Assembly: GCA_041690255.1 (NCBI GenBank)
Contig: JAWLHU010000001.1
Span: 532,921-596,920, forward strand
DNA length: 64,000 nt
Origin: JAWLHU01 sp041690255
GTDB taxonomy: Bacteria; Bacillota; Sulfobacillia; Symbiobacteriales; Symbiobacteriaceae
Reading direction: 5' to 3'
Under the pieces are notes generated by a model. It did not search any database, was not told the DNA's origin, and saw only the letters and a list, made by a program, of their open reading frames with translations. Of the stretch, positions 1 through 8,151 are shown piece after piece. A program made the position numbers and the translations under genes. The stretch's first letter is position 1, and each line of letters opens with the position of its first letter.

Positions 1-495
1 CCAGGAGTGCAGATCCTCCAGGTAGTGCTCGGCCGCAAAGACAGTGACGTGTCTGGCCTCGGCCAGGGCGGTGCCCATGGCGTTGGTCCCGCTGGCCACC
101 TCGCTCCAGTCGGAGCCGGGGACCAGGTTGATCCGCTCGGCCATGCGCCGGGCGGAGGTATCGCCCTCCACGAGCAGCGCCTCAGCCTGGGGACCGCAGA
201 GGACCAGTACCTGGCCAGTCTGGCGGATCAACTCCTTAAGGTCTGACAGAACAGGAGCGGCGGCATCTATCAGGTCCTGATGGGCAGCCAGGGCGCGTTG
301 CAGAGAGCGTCCGGCGGTCGTGGTGAAGGCAGGCCGCCCCGGGTACTCGGGCACACCGCTCGACCGGCAGCGCTCCCAGGATTGGTAGATCGGCGACCGT
401 ACCGGAAGATCTGTCCCGGCGCCGCGGCGAAAGGCCTGCCAGTGGCGGCGGATCTCATCGACGTGATCGCGTGTATGCTCCCAGGCGGTGACCAT
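1..495 (-). CDS. AcoR/DhaR-type sigma-54 activator, N-terminal part (runs off window)
   Basis: The first 165 residues of a protein that continues beyond the left edge. It starts at an ATG whose upstream bases carry an AAGGGG ribosome site. The visible part has the layout of the DhaR/AcoR activators: a 'PIYQSWERC' element at residues 35-43, then a GAF-like sensor region containing 'SGTNAMGTAL' (135-144) and 'FAAEHYLEDLHSW' (153-165). In that family a sigma-54-binding AAA+ domain and a Fis-type helix-turn-helix follow, but they lie outside the window, so the sigma-54 link is inferred from the family. The target genes are not visible. A GAF-only regulator cannot be excluded. Confidence 0.75.
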   Translation of the reverse strand, partial: MVTAWEHTRDHVDEIRRHWQAFRRGAGTDLPVRSPIYQSWERCRSSGVPEYPGRPAFTTTAGRSLQRALAAHQDLIDAAAPVLSDLKELIRQTGQVLVLCGPQAEALLVEGDTSARRMAERINLVPGSDWSEVASGTNAMGTALAEARHVTVFAAEHYLEDLHSW

Positions 496-663
496 GTACC
501 ATCGCCCCTTCGTATATACCGGGGGTGAACGAAGTTCGGACACTCTCCCCTTCGATGAGCGGCGGCCCGCCCCCTCTGACTTTTGGCAGGCTTGTACTTT
601 TTCTATCCGTAAGGACCACGCGCGCAAGGAAGGGACTATCGGTGCGAGTTGCTGATCTCGTGA

Positions 664-804
664 TCATCCACACTCTCCCGGGGCACCGTGACCCTGCCCG
701 ACGATGGGGATTACTACCCGATCCTGGGCGTCTTCAGCGGGTCCAAGTTGGAGGTGCTGGCCATGACGCCCCAGGGCAAGTGGCTGCTCTTTGCGGTCGA
801 GTGA
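664..804 (+). pseudogene. Possible C-terminal gene remnant in a 456-base gap
   Basis: Between the divergent regulator (start 495) and the Nudix gene (start 952) no intact gene is visible. One plus-strand frame is open from just after a TGA at 661 to a TGA at 802. It reads like the tail of a folded protein ('DDGDYYPILGVFSGSKLEVL', then 'TPQGKWLLFAVE'), and a terminator-like hairpin follows. There is no convincing ribosome site or start apart from a GTG at 688. It may be the remnant of a decayed gene, or chance coding-like sequence in GC-rich DNA. I do not recognise the family. Confidence 0.3.
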
Positions 805-809
805 CGCTC

Positions 810-838
810 AGCCCTCATCGCTCTTTGCGGTGAGGGCT
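810..838 (+). terminator. Hairpin terminator
   Basis: A 12-bp stem (AGCCCTCATCGC pairing with GCGGTGAGGGCT, one G-U pair) is followed by a pyrimidine-rich TCCTTCTTCC. It directly follows the possible gene remnant and precedes the Nudix gene. Confidence 0.6.
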
Positions 839-951
839 TCCTTCTTCCACCTTCCAGGCAGGGAATCGCCCCTTCTTCGCTGAATGGATGAAAGGTAAGG
901 ACTTCGCGGCGTGGAGCCGCCAACAGTTTGCCGCGCGGGAGGAGTGATACC

Positions 952-1410
952 GTGCGACAGAAGGCTTATGCCCTGATTGTGGAAGAGGGTCGACTGCTGC
1001 TGGTCCGGTACTACTACCCGAAGGAGAACGCATGGTACTGGAACTTTCCCGGGGGAACGCTCGAGGCTGGTGAGACGTTGGAGGAGGCGCTCCGGCGGGA
1101 ACTCATGGAAGAGTGCTGCGTCGAGGTCGAGATCGGGCCCATGGTCTTGCGCGAGGCCCCGCCCGGCCGTGACTACGTACGCCATTTCTTCCGCTGCCAG
1201 ATCAAGGAGGGCCGGCCCCGGGTGAGCGACAACCCGGCCACCAACGACTCGATCGGCGCCCTGGAATGGGTGGACTTGAGCAATCCCGACCACTGCGGTG
1301 GATGGGGCCGCCGCAACCTGCCGATCGTAGCCCGGGCCCTTGGTCTTCCGCTGCCCCGGCCCCGGCTCCCCATGCCCCGTCCCGTTCTGCGGGAAGGGAC
1401 CCACCGGTGA
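952..1410 (+). CDS. Nudix hydrolase
   Basis: A 152-residue Nudix-fold hydrolase. Members cleave nucleoside diphosphates linked to another moiety, but the substrate cannot be told from sequence. The Nudix box is clear: a Gly, then GETLEEALRRELMEECCVEV, matching Gx5Ex7REUxEExGU except that Cys replaces the usual Gly near the end. The GTG at 952 is chosen because a GGGAGGAG ribosome site lies about eight bases upstream; an in-frame TTG at 928 has none. The C-terminus is Pro/Arg-rich. It stands alone, followed by 145 bases with GC-rich inverted repeats before the argB promoter. Confidence 0.85.
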   Translation: MRQKAYALIVEEGRLLLVRYYYPKENAWYWNFPGGTLEAGETLEEALRRELMEECCVEVEIGPMVLREAPPGRDYVRHFFRCQIKEGRPRVSDNPATNDSIGALEWVDLSNPDHCGGWGRRNLPIVARALGLPLPRPRLPMPRPVLREGTHR

Positions 1411-1555
1411 CCCCTGGACCTCCGCTCTCGCAGCGGGGGTTCGGCTTTCGTTGGCTCCTTCGCTGCTCGCTTTGCGGGCGAGAGCGGCCACGGACTGGCC
1501 CCCAAGGAGCAGAAACCGATGTGAACAATCGATGGGCGCAGAGTGAACTCCGGGC

Positions 1556-1590
1556 TTGCATAAGTATGCGCCCGGAGTTATAATTATGCA
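1556..1590 (+). promoter_or_regulatory. argB promoter with tandem arginine boxes
   Basis: A sigma-A-type promoter: -35 TTGCAT at 1556, 17-base spacer, -10 TATAAT at 1579. Two arginine-repressor-type half-palindromic boxes overlap it: TGCATAAGTATGCG (1557-1570) over the -35 and GTTATAATTATGCA (1577-1590) over the -10. Their centres are 20 bases apart. The same arrangement precedes argG, argH and carA in this window, which supports an ArgR/AhrC operator. Confidence 0.85.
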
Positions 1591-1618
1591 GACTTCATCC
1601 CACTGGGGAGGCGCACAC

Positions 1619-2500
1619 GTGAACCAGCAGGTGATCGACAAGGCGGCGGTGCTGGCAGAGGCCCTGCCCTACATACGCCAGTTCTCGGGCAAGACGGTGG
1701 TGATCAAGTACGGTGGTGCGGCCATGGCGGCAGCCGACTTGAAAGATGCCGTCATGCAGGATATCGCCCTCATGAAGTATGTCGGCATGAATCCGATCGT
1801 CGTGCATGGCGGTGGCCCCGAGGTCTCAGCCATGTCGAAGCAGATGGGTCTCGAGTCGAAGTTTGTCGATGGCCTGCGGGTGACCGATGCTGCCACAGTC
1901 GCCATCGCTCAAATGGTCCTGGTCGGCAAGACCAACCGGGAGATCGTCACCCACCTGGTTGAACAGGGGATCAAGGCGGTCGGCCTCTCGGGCCAGGACG
2001 GCGGCCTGATCAGGGCGACCAAGCACCTGCATCTCTCGGCCAAGACCGGCGAGATGGTCGACCTCGGCTTCGTCGGCGACGTGGCATCGATCGATGTCTC
2101 GGTCCTGGAGACGCTGACCCGGGCCGGGTTCGTCCCGGTCATCGCTCCGATTGGCCTCGGGCCGGGTGGGCAGCCATACAACATCAACGCCGATACGGTC
2201 GCCGGGGCGGTCGCCTCCGCCCTGAACGCCGAGAAGTTGGTCCTGCTGACCGATGTGGAAGGGGTCCGGGCCGATAAGGACGACCCGTCCAGCCTGCTCA
2301 CCCGGATCACGGTGCAGGAGGTCGAGTCCTGGATGGTTCAGGGAAAGCTGGAGGGTGGCATGATTCCGAAGTTGGAGTGCTGCCTGACCGCCCTTGCGGG
2401 CGGGGTCAACCGGGTCCATATTATCGATGGCCGGGTCCCCCACAGCCTGCTCCTGGAGATCTTCACGAACCGCGGGGTTGGCACGATGGTGATCAAATAG
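1619..2500 (+). CDS. argB: N-acetylglutamate kinase
   Basis: The second step of arginine synthesis: ATP-dependent phosphorylation of N-acetyl-L-glutamate, cytoplasmic. The protein has 293 residues, normal for the family. Visible motifs are the nucleotide-binding 'KYGGAAM' (30-36), 'VHGGGPE' (62-68), 'NADTVAGAVASAL' and 'GGMIPKLECCLTAL'. The N-terminal helix 'AEALPYIRQFSGKTVVIKYG' is the kind found in arginine-inhibited kinases, so feedback inhibition by arginine is likely (inference). The GTG at 1619 is preferred to an upstream in-frame ATG because GGGGAGG lies eight bases before it and the upstream ATG falls in the operator. argD follows at once; its ribosome site overlaps the argB stop. Confidence 0.96.
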   Translation: MNQQVIDKAAVLAEALPYIRQFSGKTVVIKYGGAAMAAADLKDAVMQDIALMKYVGMNPIVVHGGGPEVSAMSKQMGLESKFVDGLRVTDAATVAIAQMVLVGKTNREIVTHLVEQGIKAVGLSGQDGGLIRATKHLHLSAKTGEMVDLGFVGDVASIDVSVLETLTRAGFVPVIAPIGLGPGGQPYNINADTVAGAVASALNAEKLVLLTDVEGVRADKDDPSSLLTRITVQEVESWMVQGKLEGGMIPKLECCLTALAGGVNRVHIIDGRVPHSLLLEIFTNRGVGTMVIK

Positions 2501-2512
2501 GAGGGCATGAGC

Positions 2513-3727
2513 ATGGCGAATGAGATGGTGACCAAGAGCCAGAGTCTGATGGCGAAGACGAACGCCCACATCATGTCCACCTATGGCCGCTACCCGATCG
2601 CCCTGGTCAAGGGGCAGGGGGTCAAGGCCTGGGACGCCGACGGCAAGGAGTACCTGGACTTCCTGGGCGGCATTGCGGTCAACCTGCTGGGCCACGCCCA
2701 TCCTGCGGTGGTGGCAGCGATCACAGCGCAGGCGTCGGCCCTGATCCATGTCTCCAACCTCTACTATACCGAACCGGCTGCGGAGCTGGCTGCGCTGCTG
2801 ACAAGCAACGGCGGCCTCGACAAGGTCTTCTTCTGCAACTCGGGCGCAGAGGCGAACGAGGGCGCTTTCAAGTTGGCCCGCAAGTACCAGTACCGGAAGG
2901 GTTTCGCCCAGAAGACGGGGATCGTCTCGGTCACACACTCTTTCCACGGGCGGACGCTGGCTGCGGTCACGGCTACAGCCAAGCCTGAGATCCAGGAGGG
3001 GTTCGGTCCCCTGCCCCCGGGGTTCAGCTATGCCGAGTTCGGCGATCTGGAGGCGCTGAAGGCGCAGGTCAACGATCAGACGGCAGCGGTGATCCTGGAG
3101 CCGGTGCAGGGCGAGGGCGGCATTTACGGCAACTCACCGGAGTATCTGGCTCAGGCCCGGGCGCTCTGCGACTCTGTCGGTGCCCTGCTCATCTTCGATG
3201 AGATCCAGTGCGGCCTTGGTCGGACCGGTCACCTCTTCGCCTACCAGGGGCTCGGCGTAAAGCCGGATATTATTACCCTGGCCAAGGGGTTGGGTGGTGG
3301 CCTGCCGATCGGTGCCTTCTGCGCCACCGAAGAGGTAGCCGCCGGCTTCCAGCCGGGGGACCACGGGACGACCTTTGGCGCCAACCCGGTCGCCTGTGCC
3401 GCCGCAGCAGCCACGCTCCAGGCGGTGCTGGATGAGAACCTGGTGGCGAACGCCAAGGTCATGGGCGAATACCTCCTGGCGGGCCTGACCAACCTGAAGG
3501 CGAAGTACCCGGCCCTGGTCAAGGAGGCGCGCGGCTATGGGCTGATGCTCGGCCTCGAGCTGACCCAGCAAGGGGGCCCCCTGCTGGCCTTATGCCACGA
3601 GCTGGGCCTGCTGGCCAACGTCACCGCCGGCACTGTCTTCCGGATGCTCCCGCCGTACACGATCACCAAGGCTGATGCTGACAAGGCCCTGGCGATCATC
3701 GATCAGGCGCTGGCTACCCTCAGCTAG
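2513..3727 (+). CDS. argD: Acetylornithine aminotransferase
   Basis: A class-III PLP aminotransferase of 404 residues that transfers an amino group from glutamate to N-acetylglutamate semialdehyde, giving N-acetylornithine. Seen: 'NLLGHAHP', 'FCNSGAEANEGAFKLARKY', 'SFHGRT', 'EPVQGEGGI', the PLP-phosphate/aspartate region 'LIFDEIQCGLGRTG', the Schiff-base lysine in 'TLAKGLGGGLPIGA', and 'GTTFGANPVACAAA'. The ATG at 2513 sits seven bases after GGAGGG; an ATG two codons earlier would be too close to it. It is cotranscribed with argB under the arginine-box promoter and followed by a terminator. Context favours ArgD over ornithine or GABA aminotransferase. Confidence 0.95.
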   Translation: MANEMVTKSQSLMAKTNAHIMSTYGRYPIALVKGQGVKAWDADGKEYLDFLGGIAVNLLGHAHPAVVAAITAQASALIHVSNLYYTEPAAELAALLTSNGGLDKVFFCNSGAEANEGAFKLARKYQYRKGFAQKTGIVSVTHSFHGRTLAAVTATAKPEIQEGFGPLPPGFSYAEFGDLEALKAQVNDQTAAVILEPVQGEGGIYGNSPEYLAQARALCDSVGALLIFDEIQCGLGRTGHLFAYQGLGVKPDIITLAKGLGGGLPIGAFCATEEVAAGFQPGDHGTTFGANPVACAAAAATLQAVLDENLVANAKVMGEYLLAGLTNLKAKYPALVKEARGYGLMLGLELTQQGGPLLALCHELGLLANVTAGTVFRMLPPYTITKADADKALAIIDQALATLS

Positions 3728-3735
3728 GAGAAGAT

Positions 3736-3764
3736 GACCCTGCCCAACCCGGGCAGGGTCTGTT
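3736..3764 (+). terminator. Terminator after argBD
   Basis: A perfect 10-bp stem, GACCCTGCCC / GGGCAGGGTC, with a five-base loop, followed by TGTT. It closes the argB-argD unit. Confidence 0.8.
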
Positions 3765-3811
3765 GCTAGCCTGACTATCTCATGCTAATATACCCCTAGG
3801 GGTATATTAGC
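3763..3811 (+). promoter_or_regulatory. Promoter overlapped by a perfect 28-bp palindrome (CsoR-like operator)
   Basis: -35 TTGCTA (3763-3768), 17-base spacer, -10 TAATAT (3786-3791). A perfect 28-bp palindrome spans 3784-3811; its left arm is GCTAATATACCCCT. The core ATACCCCTAGGGGTAT has the A/T-flanked G-tract form of operators bound by CsoR-family (Cu(I), or persulfide CstR-type) repressors. It overlaps the -10, fitting repression of the downstream transporter. No csoR gene is in the window. Confidence 0.7.
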
Positions 3812-3826
3812 TAAGGGGTGTCAAGG

Positions 3827-5095
3827 GTGGTCGTAAGTGAGGAGAAGGCGCCAAGCTCTGTCACCGGCGGAGGAACCTGGCGCAAGAGCTATGCGGGCGG
3901 CGTGATCCATGGGATCGCCTTCGCGGTCCACCAGGCGCTGGCCGAGCCGAACTCGGTTCTGCCGGCCTTCCTGGCAGGGCTTACGCCGGCCCGTTGGATC
4001 GTCGGGGCGATGACAGCCATGCTGATCGGCGGTGACTATCTGCTCCAGTTCCCGTCGGCCTACTTCCTGCAGGGGGTGGCCCGGCGGAAGCCGTACCTGC
4101 TGATCGCGGTGGGGATCCGGGCATCGGCCTGGGCCGTGCTGGGTGCGCTGGCCTACGGTCTGCCGTCCCTCTCTCCGGAGATTCTCCTGCCGCTCTTCCT
4201 CGGACTGGTCCTGCTCTACTCCCTGACCGGCGGCCTGGGGGCGGTCGCCTTTGCCGACATGGTGGCTGGAGCGATTCCAGCGAATATGCGGGGGCGGTTC
4301 TACGGCCTCCGCTCCACCCTGGGCAGTCTGCTGGCGTTCGGGTCGGGCTACGTTGTTCGCATGGTTCTGGCCCCGGGTGCACACACCTATCCGACCAATT
4401 ACGGGCTGCTCTTTCTCCTGTCTGGCCTGGTGCTCTACGTCGGTGTGATCGGCTTTAGCTTCATGGCGGAGGAGAGCCGTACAGTCGCCCCTCGCCCGCC
4501 GTTCCGGGAGTATCTTCGCACCGCTGGCCGGCTCTTGGGCAGTGAGCCTCGGTACCGGGGGCTCCTCTTCATGCAGCTCCTGTCGGGCTCTGCGATGATG
4601 GCGATCCCCTTCTATTCCCTCTACGCCCGGGAACAGCTTGGGCTCACCGCCGCCGCCGTCGGACTCTTTGTGGCCATGCAGGTCGCGGGAGCCGCAGCAT
4701 CCAACCTGATCTGGGGTGCCGTACGGGACCGCTTCGGCAGCCTGGTCACGGCCCGTGCGGCGCTCTCACTCGACCTGGTGGTCCCGCTGGTCGCACTCGG
4801 CCTCGGGCAGGGACTGCCTGTCGCATTTCCCGTCGTCTTCTTCCTGGTGGGTGCGGCCATGGGCGGTAAGAAGCTGGCCTTCTTCAACTGCCTGGTCGAC
4901 CTGGCTCCGGCCGCCCAACGCCCGACCTATGTGGGCGTGAACGGGTCACTCTCGGCCCTGTCGCTGCTCTTTCCGCTGACGGGCGGGGTGCTCGTAGAGG
5001 TGCTTGGCTATGGCTGGACCTTTGGCCTGACGGCCCTCATGGGGATTATCCCGATCGTGCTCTCTCTCCGGATGCGGGTGCTGAAGAGCCTCTGA
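3827..5095 (+). CDS. MFS transporter
   Basis: A polytopic membrane protein of about 422 residues with major-facilitator architecture: roughly twelve hydrophobic segments, a central loop near residue 220 rich in charged residues, and a long hydrophilic N-terminal stretch of about 25 residues. Substrate unknown. GTG 3827 is preferred because AAGGGG (3813-3818) lies eight bases upstream; GTG 3818 overlaps that site. The gene is alone behind a CsoR-like palindromic operator, so its expression probably answers to copper or to reactive sulfur, and export of a metal complex or a sulfur compound is possible. That is inference from the operator only. Confidence 0.8.
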   Translation: MVVSEEKAPSSVTGGGTWRKSYAGGVIHGIAFAVHQALAEPNSVLPAFLAGLTPARWIVGAMTAMLIGGDYLLQFPSAYFLQGVARRKPYLLIAVGIRASAWAVLGALAYGLPSLSPEILLPLFLGLVLLYSLTGGLGAVAFADMVAGAIPANMRGRFYGLRSTLGSLLAFGSGYVVRMVLAPGAHTYPTNYGLLFLLSGLVLYVGVIGFSFMAEESRTVAPRPPFREYLRTAGRLLGSEPRYRGLLFMQLLSGSAMMAIPFYSLYAREQLGLTAAAVGLFVAMQVAGAAASNLIWGAVRDRFGSLVTARAALSLDLVVPLVALGLGQGLPVAFPVVFFLVGAAMGGKKLAFFNCLVDLAPAAQRPTYVGVNGSLSALSLLFPLTGGVLVEVLGYGWTFGLTALMGIIPIVLSLRMRVLKSL

Positions 5096-5128
5096 TTCCG
5101 AACGGCCAGAGACAAGGCCGCCCTCCTA

Positions 5129-5581
5129 TCACGGAAGGAGCCCTGCCGCCGTCCGGCTCTTTTCCGGCAGAAACTCGGCTGCCTGAAAATGCAGGGCGAG
5201 GCATTCGCCGTGAACCGGATGAAGGTAGCGGGTGACGGGAATCGCGATGACGATATTCGGCCCCAAGTTGATCCCCAGTGCCGCGAACCCCTCCGTCAGG
5301 TCGGCCGTGATCCGGCGGCCGGCTGGGGTGACCCGAACGGGAAAGCCCCGTGGGTCTTCGGCATCGCCTGGCCAGACGAGCAGCAGCCCGCGCGACGGTA
5401 CGGCGGCGACCATGATCCGGGGCGGCACCGGGCAGGTGAGGGCTCGGTCCCGGCACACCTCACGCATGGCACGTCGGAACTTGGCGGGCCACTCCAGCGT
5501 GTTCCCCCGTGCCTGGACAGCCAGGACCTTTAGGTCGGGCTTTGCCAGGAGCAGTTGAGTGATATCGACAAAGTGGGTCAC
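5129..5581 (-). CDS. Hypothetical protein, 150 residues
   Basis: I do not recognise this family. The reading frame has plausible protein composition: alternating hydrophobic strands such as 'PDLKVLAVQARGNTLEW', 'IMVAAVPSRGLLLVWPGD' and 'LGPNIVIAIPVTRYLHPVHG', with no signal peptide or membrane segment. The GTG start at 5581 has TGAGG five bases upstream; extending the frame to 5641 lacks such a site. It is convergent with the MFS gene (33 bases apart) and lies downstream of the flotillin terminator, so it is probably transcribed by itself. Confidence 0.5.
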   Translation of the reverse strand: MTHFVDITQLLLAKPDLKVLAVQARGNTLEWPAKFRRAMREVCRDRALTCPVPPRIMVAAVPSRGLLLVWPGDAEDPRGFPVRVTPAGRRITADLTEGFAALGINLGPNIVIAIPVTRYLHPVHGECLALHFQAAEFLPEKSRTAAGLLP

Positions 5582-5721
5582 GACAACCTCAGGCCTCTGC
5601 TGTCCATCGCCTGAACCTGGACGGGATGACAATCGATCCACCCCTTCTTCTCAATCAAGATGAGAATATGGATTCTAAATCCTAATACGTAACTTGATGG
5701 AGGTTGGTTCGTACTCTGCGC

Positions 5722-5760
5722 GCAAAAAAAGCGGCCCCCGCTCTGGTGAGGGGGGCCGCT
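5722..5760 (-). terminator. Terminator after the flotillin operon
   Basis: Stem AGCGGCCCCC / GGGGGCCGCT (5730-5739 and 5751-5760). On the minus strand it is followed by a run of seven T (seen as A at 5724-5730). A good intrinsic terminator ten bases after the flotillin stop. Confidence 0.85.
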
Positions 5761-5770
5761 TGTGATGAGA

Positions 5771-7342
5771 CTACTCCTCCGCCTCAGCCTGCGCCTTGGC
5801 ATTCGGTGCGGGGGCCGGTGTCGCTCTGTCCTTGGTGGCGACGACGGGGACCGGATCAGACTGCACGTTACCAGTCAGTTGCTGAACCTTGGATTCGAGG
5901 CCTGGGATCTGGTGGAGCAGTTCCTGGATCGAGAGACCGGTCAGGCCTTCCAGAATCGTCGGGGCGGTGGTCGCGACGCGGGCGATGTCGCCCATGTACT
6001 TGTTGATGCCCACCTCGGCGTCCTGGCCCTGGGAGAGGATGGTGACCTTGTCGATCTTCGAGAGCGGCTCGGCAGCCGCCCGCATAAGCTCGGGCAGCAC
6101 GGGGAGCAGGCGGTCGAGGATCGCTGCCTGGCCGTATTCCTTATAGGCATCGGCCTTGATCCGCATCGATTCGGCCTCGGCCTTACCCTTGGCCAGAATG
6201 ACCTCGGCCTCGGCCATACCCTTTTGCCTTACCACATCGGCCTCGGCAGAGCCCTGCAACTTCTTGACCTGGGCCTCGGCCTCACCGGCGGCCTTGACCG
6301 CAGCGGCCTGGCCGGCGGCCTCGATCTCAAGCTTGCGGGCGTGGGCGCCCGAGATGGCCTCCTGGCGCTGCTTCTCGATCTCGGCCTGCTTCAGAACGGT
6401 CGCGATGAGCTCCTTCTCGCGCCGCAGGATTTCGGCCTCCTGGACCTTCACCTGCTCCATGCGCTCGACCTGCTGCACCTTGACCGACTCGGCGATCACC
6501 TGCTGCTGCATGGTGTTGGACTGAATGTCATAGGCCTTGTCGGCCGCCGCCTGCGCCTTCTTCGTCTCGGCCTCGTACTCGGCCCGCTTCAGGTTCAGGT
6601 CACGCTGTGCCTCCGCCTGTCGGGTCATGGAGGCAGCCTGCGCCAGCACGGTCTCCTGGTCGGCCTTCGCCTTGGCGACGGCGGCCTCGCGGAGGGCCTC
6701 GGCGCGCTTAATCTCGGTGTCACGATGCGCCTCGGCAGCGGCAATCTCGGCCGCCCGCTTGATCCGCTCAGTGTCGGGCCGGCCCATGTTGGCAATGTAG
6801 TCGTTCTTGTCGCGAATCTCCTTCACGGTGAAGGAGATCACCTCGAGGCCCATCTTGGCCATATCGTCAGCGACGTTCGCCCGCATACGGTCGGCGACCA
6901 TCTCGGGCTCCTTCACGATCGATTCAACCGTCAACTGGCCGATGATACCGCGCAGGTGGCCCTCCATGACCAACTTCAGGACGCCATGGCGCTCTTCGGT
7001 CGTCTTGGAGAGGAACTGCTCGGCGGCGGTCAGAATCGACTCTGTGTCCGACTTGACCTTGATCTGAGCCACTGCCTCGACGGTGACGGAGACGCCTTGC
7101 GCCGTGTAGAAATCCTGCTGCGGGACTACGTCGAAAGACATCAGTTCCAGCGAGAGCTCCTGGGCCGACTGCACCAGGGGCCAGACAATGAGGCCGCCAC
7201 CCTTGGAGACCCGCGGACCACCCAGACCGTATACGATCAGGGCTCGGTTCGGCGGTACCTTGCGGTACATGGAGGCCGCCAGGCCGACGAGCAACAGGAT
7301 ACCCAAAATGGTCAAACCAGCAATGATCAACGGACCACTCAT
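5771..7342 (-). CDS. floT: Flotillin-like protein (SPFH domain)
   Basis: A membrane-associated scaffold of flotillin type, 523 residues. One N-terminal hydrophobic segment (about residues 3-25) anchors it. The SPFH domain follows (about 30-200, including 'GLEVISFTVKEIRDKNDYI'). Next comes a long Ala/Glu/Lys-rich coiled coil with repeated AEA-type motifs (about 200-400), and a C-terminal tail ending in a Pro/Ala-rich stretch. Bacterial flotillins organise membrane microdomains and affect fluidity and secretion. ATG 7342 is chosen because GGGGGGA lies nine bases upstream; the TTG three codons earlier is too close to it. The upstream partner gene is NfeD-like with a 15-base gap, the usual flotillin-NfeD pairing. 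Confidence 0.9.
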   Translation of the reverse strand: MSGPLIIAGLTILGILLLVGLAASMYRKVPPNRALIVYGLGGPRVSKGGGLIVWPLVQSAQELSLELMSFDVVPQQDFYTAQGVSVTVEAVAQIKVKSDTESILTAAEQFLSKTTEERHGVLKLVMEGHLRGIIGQLTVESIVKEPEMVADRMRANVADDMAKMGLEVISFTVKEIRDKNDYIANMGRPDTERIKRAAEIAAAEAHRDTEIKRAEALREAAVAKAKADQETVLAQAASMTRQAEAQRDLNLKRAEYEAETKKAQAAADKAYDIQSNTMQQQVIAESVKVQQVERMEQVKVQEAEILRREKELIATVLKQAEIEKQRQEAISGAHARKLEIEAAGQAAAVKAAGEAEAQVKKLQGSAEADVVRQKGMAEAEVILAKGKAEAESMRIKADAYKEYGQAAILDRLLPVLPELMRAAAEPLSKIDKVTILSQGQDAEVGINKYMGDIARVATTAPTILEGLTGLSIQELLHQIPGLESKVQQLTGNVQSDPVPVVATKDRATPAPAPNAKAQAEAEE

Positions 7343-7357
7343 GAAGCTCAATCCCCC

Positions 7358-8023
7358 CTACTCCGATTTTTGATCCATGAACTCACGCCAGAGTTGGACG
7401 TAGGCAATGCCCTTCTCATAGCGAAGGATCACAACCTCTTCGCCCTTCGCGATGGGTTTGCCATCGAACGAACGAGCTGACGAGACCATACGGGACTCCT
7501 GCTGTGTGTATACCACCTCACCGGTCCCCTCCTCACGGATCGGGACCGTCAACTTGCCGACGAGCCCGATATAGGAGGTGGGGCCGAGGGCCCGCTCACC
7601 ACGCTTCAGGAAAGACTGGAACCGGTAGATAAGCCAGGCCGTGGAGAGGCCGCCGGCAGACGCCAACAGCAGGGGGAGCAGCAACCCGGCGACACCGTAG
7701 GTGGTGGTCAGGTACCCGAGCCCACCGAACCCCATAATGGCCGCCACGATCGTCTGGAAGTTGACCGGGGAGATCGCACCGATCTGTGCGCTCCCGTGGT
7801 CTGCGTGCCCGACGTGAGCGCCGTGGCCCGTATCCACGTGGCCAAAATCGACATGGCCGAGATCAACGGAGCCGGCATCGGCACCAAAGTCCCCTCCGGC
7901 GTGACCGGCGGAGAGGTCGCCGCCCGCACCATGGCCTCCGCCCAGGTCAACCACGCCAAGGATGACAGAGACTACGGTCAGGCCGAATCCGACGTAGAAC
8001 ATGTAGAGGAAGAGGGACGTCAT
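7358..8023 (-). CDS. NfeD-like flotillin partner membrane protein
   Basis: A 221-residue membrane protein in the NfeD/YuaF position before a flotillin gene. It has an N-terminal hydrophobic helix (residues 3-25), then a loop very rich in His, Gly and Asp ('GHVDFGHVDTGHGAHVGHAD'), two more hydrophobic segments, and a C-terminal beta-rich OB-like domain ('GLVGKLTVPIREEGTGEVVY') typical of NfeD proteins. The His-rich loop is unusual and could bind metal (inference). The ATG at 8023 has AAGGAGG nine bases upstream. NfeD proteins paired with flotillins are thought to assist raft assembly; no protease domain is present. Confidence 0.82.
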   Translation of the reverse strand: MTSLFLYMFYVGFGLTVVSVILGVVDLGGGHGAGGDLSAGHAGGDFGADAGSVDLGHVDFGHVDTGHGAHVGHADHGSAQIGAISPVNFQTIVAAIMGFGGLGYLTTTYGVAGLLLPLLLASAGGLSTAWLIYRFQSFLKRGERALGPTSYIGLVGKLTVPIREEGTGEVVYTQQESRMVSSARSFDGKPIAKGEEVVILRYEKGIAYVQLWREFMDQKSE

Positions 8024-8151
8024 GAGGACAACCTCCTTGCAGGGGACGGGCCGGTGCCGGGCGCCGGCGGTTTCTGTTCCCAATATAAAGAGCAAATTCA
8101 GCAGGTGTTTGGTTCTCTCCTCGTCCGAAAACCGGAGCCAGCGGTACGAAT

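Noticed and set aside
5762..7480. Long plus-strand open frame (572 codons) opposite the flotillin gene
   Set aside because: Leu/Gly/Asp-rich translation without recognisable domains; it mirrors the codon bias of the real minus-strand gene, which has intact SPFH and coiled-coil regions.
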